DNA of 64,000 bases from Tubulanus polymorphus (lineage: Eukaryota > Nemertea > Palaeonemertea > Tubulaniformes > Tubulanidae). The stretch's first letter is position 1. Every line of letters begins with the position of its first letter. The notes beneath the pieces are model-generated. The model saw only the letters and a program-made list of their open reading frames with translations, searched no databases and was not told the origin of the DNA. The stretch is from contig NC_134029.1 of assembly GCF_964204645.1 (NCBI RefSeq), positions 4,907,001-4,971,000 on the forward strand, in the 5' to 3' direction. The position numbers and the translations under genes are program-made. This document shows, one piece after another, positions 58,301-64,000 of this stretch.

Positions 58301-61300
58301 CTCCTTTCCTGACTGAAGCGCTTTAATGAATTTTGTCAGACTTGCTACGAAACCTGTAAGATTTGATCAATCTCTCATTATCAACTCTTTCAGTCTTTGG
58401 AAAAACTGGAAGCTCTGATTGCGCAAAGCGAAGAGACGCAATCTTCAAACCGTCGACGCGTAGACAGACGGAAATCGAGGTCAAGGTCGCAAGAAAGACG
58501 ACCGCGCAGCCGATCGAGGGATCGACATCGCGAGGGAGGTTCGCGAGAAAAATCTCATAAACATTCTCGAAACAATTCCGGCAGCAGCGACGACAGTAGT
58601 CTGGATCGTCGGAATAAACGTTCGCGGCGGAGTCCGGAAAAAAGTCCCGATAATTCACAAAGGGGACAACGTTCGCGCAGTCCGTATTCGAAACGGGTGA
58701 CGTCGAGTTCGCGATTTATGAAACCGGATGTCTCCGACGATCGAACATCGTCGAGTCGTGGTAAATCTAGATTCATGAGACCGGGTGAAATGTCCGATAG
58801 AACTCGATCGCGGAGCGACAACGTGAATCATCAGTCGTCGTGGAGGAAGGCTGGGTACGAGAAACCCGCGTCGCCTTCTACTAGTTCTAGTCATTCATCC
58901 GTAAAACAAGATTCCAAACGAGAAAAGCAAGCTGAATCTGCAAACAAAATTCAGAAATCGACGAATAGCAGCTCAGATTCTTCAGAAGGTTTGTCGGTTT
59001 CCATCAATCACGGTCTAGTTTCATGTATAAGAAACACTATGAATGTTGTAATGAGTAACTACTGAGTAGCTACTGTGGCAATCGAGGAAGCATTCTAAAT
59101 GATATCTTTTCACTCCAAATTTCAGATTCGAGCGATTCTGAAGTTGAAGAAAAGAGGAGTTCTCCCCCGCCGAAAATACTCGGCGAACAAGAAATGAACG
59201 CAATAGGTGCTAAAATAATCAAACTCGAGCTCATGGGGCAACAGGTAGGCCTGTAGATAAGCCTTGTGAGTTGTTATTGTAGAATTAATGAGTAATTTGA
59301 TAAGTGAAAGAAAATCATTTTGTAATTCAGGACATGGCCGATAAACTGAAAAGTCAACTGGACCTAGCTCGTCAGTTAAAGACAAATGTGGCATCATCAT
59401 CTTCACAGCAGACATCTAGAGTGAGATCTGAGAAAGAAGAGGCTTCAGATGATAATGTTGCTGTTTTAATGCGTTCAGATCGTTCGGGGAATGTTCGCCC
59501 TCTTCCATCAAGAGACACGCCTCAAGAACCGAAGGGTGGTCGCCGGAAAAAACAAAAAGTAAGAAAATGGAGGCGAACAAGTACCCAGTTGCTGGTTCAG
59601 ACCCCGACCAATCGCTTGCCGGTTCAGGCTGGTTGGAAGATTGTTGAAATGAACGGCAAACGAAATTTCCAATTATGTATGTTGCAATTTTATAAGAAGC
59701 TGGATCACAGTTAAAAAATTTAACAAAGAACTTGAGGGCATCAGAAAATTGTTTAAAACTGAGGTTCTGATATACTATTAGATAATACTGCTCTCATTTT
59801 GAAGGTCGCTACACACGATGTCGAAGGTGACAGGGAAAGATATTTTGCCGATGATGATAATTACGACCTCAAACAGTTAGTAAGTATTCATCTCATCTGA
59901 TTACCGATGTTTCCTAAAGTCTTGAGTAAGTAATAAGAATGAAATCATTCCTTTATTTCAGGTTGAAAGGGAGAGACTCGGTACTGCTGAAGATTCGAAT
60001 CTTATGTTCGCAAGACTGGCTGGAAAGGTAACTAAACTTTGACATAATCTCGACTGGAAATCATGAATTTCATCAGTTGATTTATGAAGAATATTTGTGT
60101 TTATAGTCGATCGAACGGACCGATGACGATCATCAGATCGACGATGTGTTCATGCAGAGAGCGAATAAGAAAGAATCAAAATCGAAGGAATATGATCGAC
60201 AACGAACTGCTGCCATCGGAGGTACGCCTTCATATTTACTTCAGCGTTCATATTCATTGATCGCTCCTTGAATCTGAGAAATGACGTCTCAGATTCTGAA
60301 ATGGTACACCGGTAATACAGTAAACCTTATCTAACTTTATGACTAACCTTAAGTTAAGGATAGGATATTATGCTAGGAAGGTATGATACAATACAGTAAA
60401 CCTGACCTGATTTGAACAAACTGGGACTGGCAAAATTGGAACGAGGTTATCTAAGTCTGAGTTAAGGATAAGAAATTATAAAAGGATTTAATTTTTGTCA
60501 AGAGTTAATCTGGTCCAAGAAAGGCAAGGTTTACTGTAGTATGTTTCTGTACAGATTTTGTTCTTTGTCTAATACAATCAATTTGTCTCACATTTCAAGA
60601 ACACAAACTGATGAGCGATGCATTATCGAAGTGTCAACTTTGCCTGGAAAAATATCCGAAGCATTTGATTATTGCTATCGGAATAAAGGTAAGGACGAGT
60701 AGGCATCATAGGTTAGGACGTGCTGACATCTAGCTTTCGTTCTGCGAATTAATGTCATAGTAGTTGATTAATGTACTGATCTAAGTGAATTAAACACTGT
60801 TCTACCATCTTCTCTTGTTTTATCTTCCAGACGTTTTTATGTCTTCCGAACTATCGTCAACTAAATGAAGGACATTGTCTCATCGTACCTATACAACATA
60901 TCGCAGCATCTACGGTTGTTGATGAGGATGTGTGGACGGAAATGAAGGTGAATAATATACACACACGTACAGCAGGATGAATGAAAGTTCCTCCAACTTT
61001 TTAGAGGGGGCTTTAGGGATTTAATTATCATAGGGTTTCATTATTCAATATCATACCTGCGTGACTATCTTAAATAACAATACATAAACTACAATTCGTG
61101 ACCTACAAAGCCACCCCGAGCTCATGATATACTCTGATGGGGTAAGTGCATCCAATTATTATGCAGTGTGTACATTATTGAACCGTTGAAAAGATATCGC
61201 GATACTCGAAATAAATTATAATGTATTGAAAGTGGCACTTACTCGTCGGGTATTGAAGCAATGCCAGATGGTTGGTGTCATTTACAACTCTTTTTTTTTT

Positions 61301-62540
61301 CATTATGAAATGTAAGGTTGAAAATACATATGCACGTACAAGCAAAAACTATAAATTGTGCAGCGTGTTTTTTTTTTCTTCCAAAGTTTCAATCGATAAT
61401 AACGATCAAATATAGAAAAACAAGACAATTATCTTGGAAATTCAAATATGAATACAGCCAAAGTTACAGCGAAAGTCGTCATAGTCGACACAATCATTAT
61501 GTTACTTAATGGACTTAATCATTATGGACTTAATTAGATTGCTTACGGAACTAAATTGGGACTATGAATAAATTAGAGATGACTTAGGTAGTTGGCTGTA
61601 GTTTCGATTCTGAATTGTATATACCAGTATCTCTATAATCCTACAGGTATTCCGCAAAGGTTTAACGAAAATGTTCGCGGATCGCGAAGAAGACATCGTA
61701 TTCATGGAGACAAGCATGCATCTGAAGTACCAGCCGCACATGTGCGTCGAGTGCATACCTTTATCTAAGGAACTAGGAGATATGGCACCGATTTATTTCA
61801 AGGTTTGTCGAGACTATTCTAGGGTAATGGGGTGGAACCTAATTCATGATGATTCGTTTTCTGGTGCATTCTGTGTACATTTTGCTAAAAACCATAAGAT
61901 TATATTGACGAAATTTGTGTCGTATTGTTGAGCAATGTATCTTAACACTGATATGATATTTGACTATGTTTTTGAAAGTTTGGTCGGTTGAAAAATTGGG
62001 TGCCCCACTGTAGATCCACCGCTGGTGATTGTGAATTTTGTCTTGCAGAAAGCAATTATGGAAACTGGTAGCGAATGGGCCCAAAACAAGAAGGTCGTTG
62101 ATCTCAGTCAGAAGGATATAAGACATGCGGTATGTTAGTGGTAAAAAATAATTGTATATGCGTTCAATATTGATGACAATATTAGTGAATTGCCAAGTAA
62201 ATTTTCGTCTAGGTTCCAAAAGGATTTCCGTACTTCAGCGTTGATTTCGGTTTACAAGGAGGCTACGCGCACGTCATCGAAGATGAGAAAGAATTCCCGA
62301 GATATTTTGGAAAGGTAAGCGTCGGAATCAGTCACCAATCACCCTCGGGAATGTGAATTATATATTGCATCTCTGATTTCTCTTTCGCAGGAAATCATCG
62401 GAGGAATGCTCGACGTCGAACCGCGTCTTTGGAGGAAACAACAGAAAGAAAGTTTCGACCAACAAAGGAAAAATGTGCTGCAGTTCGCGGAATGGTGGAA
62501 ACCGTACGATTGGACGTTAAGACTGAAAGAAGACGACTAA
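55384..62540 (+). CDS. CWF19L2: CWF19-like protein 2 (CwfJ family, RNA lariat/spliceosome-associated)
   Basis: Eighteen exons, all phases consistent, 862 aa (human 894): 55384-55473, 56490-56588, 56676-56756, 56833-56934, 57547-57657, 57812-58024, 58394-58988, 59126-59244, 59331-59558, 59805-59879, 59962-60027, 60107-60221, 60600-60688, 60831-60947, 61647-61802, 62049-62129, 62213-62314, 62391-62540. The N-terminus has [12 protein letters not shown], shared with vertebrates, then a polylysine tract; [16 protein letters not shown] follows; exon 7 is an RS-rich low-complexity segment; then LGAKIIKLE-like [11 protein letters not shown]. The C-terminal half holds CwfJ domain 1 ([36 protein letters not shown], the HIT-like fold) and domain 2 ([34 protein letters not shown]). 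The family acts with the late/lariat spliceosome. AATAAA at 62578-62583. Confidence 0.94.
55591..55981. mobile_element. Nested 391-bp TIR element carrying a tRNA-like segment
   Basis: Ends GTGGCTACTAGTACGGACC and GGTCCGTACGAGTAGCCAC are near-perfect inverse; the similarity continues inward (CCGTACGGAT..ACTCTGG versus CCAGAGTTATCCGACGG). No ORF. Non-autonomous DNA-element structure. Confidence 0.7.
55769..55836 (-). repeat. tRNA-like (SINE-type pol III) segment
   Basis: On the minus strand the A box TGGTCTAGTGG and B box GTTCGAGTC match the pol III consensus. The anticodon arm and T stem do not pair properly and the A box is displaced relative to a GCGAG/CTCGC stem, so it is a tRNA-derived relic and not a functional tRNA gene. 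Confidence 0.55.
55988..56085. repeat. Near-perfect palindrome with hammerhead-like core
   Basis: Two ~47-nt arms around a 4-nt centre. Each arm, on its own strand, reads CTGAAGATGACTATTA.. then ATAGTCGAAACGTTG, that is CUGANGA, a pairable stem (GACUAU/AUAGUC) and GAAA. Confidence 0.6.
60318..60393. repeat. Half copy of a CAGTAAACCT MITE
   Basis: TA then CAGTAAACCTTATCTAAC, the left terminus of the element that starts at 60394, with no right end. In a CWF19L2 intron. Confidence 0.45.
60394..60536. repeat. Pogo-like MITE in a CWF19L2 intron
   Basis: 143 bp flanked by TA; ends CAGTAAACCTGACCT and AAGGCAAGGTTTACTG are inverse. Contains no ORF. Confidence 0.65.
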
Positions 62541-62577
62541 TTGATGGTTGATTTTGATTTGTAACTTCGCTTTGTTA

Positions 62578-62583
62578 AATAAA
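62578..62583 (+). terminator. CWF19L2: Poly(A) signal of CWF19L2
   Basis: AATAAA 38 nt after the stop codon. Confidence 0.65.
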
Positions 62584-62646
62584 AGTTTATTGAAATTACA
62601 GTAAAACTCGCTTGATTCTAATTTTCATCTTATGGGTCCGTTTATA

Positions 62647-62814
62647 CAGTGGAACCTCGTTACAACAAACTTCACGGAACCAGAACATATGTTCGTTATA
62701 ACTGATAGTTCTTTATGTCTAGTGTGAAGTTACTTAAATTTTCTTACTTGGGATGAAATTCTATATTTGTTATATTCGATGAATTGTCTCCGAGTTCGTT
62801 ATAAGGTTCCACTG
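62647..62814. repeat. Pogo/Tigger-like MITE with TA target duplication
   Basis: 168 bp; ends CAGTGGAACCTCGTTACAAC and GTTATAAGGTTCCACTG are inverse, flanked on both sides by TA. The CAGTGGAACCTCGTTATAAC terminus resembles known pogo/Tigger ends. A stray half terminus (CAGTAAAACTCGCTTGA) precedes it at about 62602. Confidence 0.75.
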
Positions 62815-64000
62815 TACATGAATCCATGTAAAATGTGATGTTTAAACCGGACGAATTGCATTTGTACCAATTGGATCACTTTCCGCAGCTGCTGATGCCA
62901 TATTTGAATTGACCCAAGTCACTGGTTCATTCGGTCATCACAGGAACAACATGTGGCGTGACATTTCCGTCGTACAATCGAATTCAGTTAAATTATCACT
63001 ACTTAAGGAGTTTATCTTCAATCGCCTAAAAAATTCAATAGACGTTGAAGACTGCATGTTTTGGGGTAGACTAGCTTGAAAGCAGCTATGAATGGGTCTC
63101 TTAAGACACGAATACCTAAAGCAATATCCTCATTTAATGTGCCTCATTCAGAATTTGTTCTGGTTCAGTCAGGATTAGGGACTGTGTCTCTACCAACTTG
63201 TGGCTATTCTCCGCTACTATACTGTTCATGAATTGTATACTGTGTTTATATTTATTCAGGGCTCCATATCCCTGTATATTTGAATAAAGACAGTTCTTGG
63301 TACGAGTACATGGAACTAACAATTCATAAAGACTTGTTGATGAAACCCATCTATCATCCGACAATGCAACATACAACTCATCCTCAAAGTACAAAGTAAC
63401 AAATTTTTTATATACAGATAGTTACATTTCATTTATTTTAAATTTTCTTTTACAATTTCTGTTTTTTAACAAGAAAAGAAATCAAGCGTGTATAATAGAT
63501 ATCGTATATATTGTTTACTTGATTCGTCGAGGTCCGTTTCGTGTCATATAATATACCGTTTACTCAATGAGATTTATCGGTACTCGAATTTACTATTTAT
63601 CTTAAAAAATAAAATGTACCCATCGTAGAACAAGTACAGGAATGCCATCAAAGGAGCTCGATTTCATTTACAATTAATCATATTTGTTCCCTTGTTTTCT
63701 TATCTAAAACGGAACCGATACGAATTTTCCCGCAACACACGCACGTGAAGGGTCAGTATTTACGAACTCGAAACCGTAAAATCATCACCAAAGTTCTCCC
63801 GAGTTTGACACAGGAATATGGGGGGGATACAAAGGTTTATGTTATTATGCTACAAAATCCAGTGTCACTTTAATAATGCATTATTTGTATCTACATTAGC
63901 TACCACAATAAGACGAGTCAATGTCATCATCATTTTTATTATACATCTCGCGTTTGCTTTACTTTTATATATCATCAGTTAACTCGCACGAAGCACACCA

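Larger units (their letters stand above)
62541..64000. other. 3' UTR of CWF19L2 and downstream region
   Basis: Poly(A) signal at 62578-62583, a MITE at 62647-62814, then no recognisable gene to the window edge. An 86-codon minus-strand ORF at 63134-63394 has no domain and is not called; it might be a relic of a mobile element. Confidence 0.4.

Noticed and set aside
63134-63394. 86-codon minus-strand ORF near the right edge
   Set aside because: No domain; could be mobile-element debris. Not enough to call a gene.

Overview
The window is animal nuclear DNA: AT-rich, with intron-rich genes using GT-AG splice sites, long introns full of palindromic mobile-element debris, and housekeeping genes found across metazoans (BBS7, AIMP1, CWF19L2, an SLC29-type transporter). 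The tandem families (orphan peptide-type GPCRs, ShKT/sushi receptors, condensation-domain proteins) fit a marine invertebrate, plausibly a lophotrochozoan. The species cannot be fixed from the sequence alone. Gene models were built by hand from splice sites, reading phase and protein similarity recalled from known families. Exon phases were checked arithmetically.

Layout. 16-4310: two tandem SLC16 (monocarboxylate transporter)-like genes on the minus strand; the second carries one in-frame stop in exon 1. 5092-6171: a single-exon GPCR on plus. 7689-15207: four single-exon paralogous GPCRs in tandem on minus. 16493-23566: BBS7 on minus, 19 exons per transcript plus one alternative exon, with a pair of apparently mutually exclusive exons. 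24633-26190: repeat debris, including the decayed first exon of a further acyltransferase copy. 26912-33118: three tandem two-exon genes on minus, each a membrane-anchored stand-alone condensation/acyltransferase domain. 34283-35481: a secreted SOUL/HEBP-family haem-binding protein on plus. 36629-43130: two tandem ShKT plus sushi transmembrane receptors on plus, the second with one dead sushi exon. 43462-46408: SLC29/ENT transporter on minus, 5' end not found. 47255-49813: a small multi-span membrane protein on plus. 51985-54616: AIMP1 on minus. 55384-62540: CWF19L2 on plus, head-to-head with AIMP1. The last 1.4 kb holds the CWF19L2 poly(A) signal and a MITE.

The block is not a single pathway. 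It is a set of conserved single-copy genes interleaved with four local tandem expansions (transporter, GPCR, acyltransferase, sushi receptor), each showing at least one sign of birth and death: nonsense, dead exon or orphan exon. The best candidates for new biology are the BBS7 mutually exclusive exon pair, the membrane-anchored condensation-domain array, and the GPCR family lacking the usual TM3 cysteine and TM7 proline.
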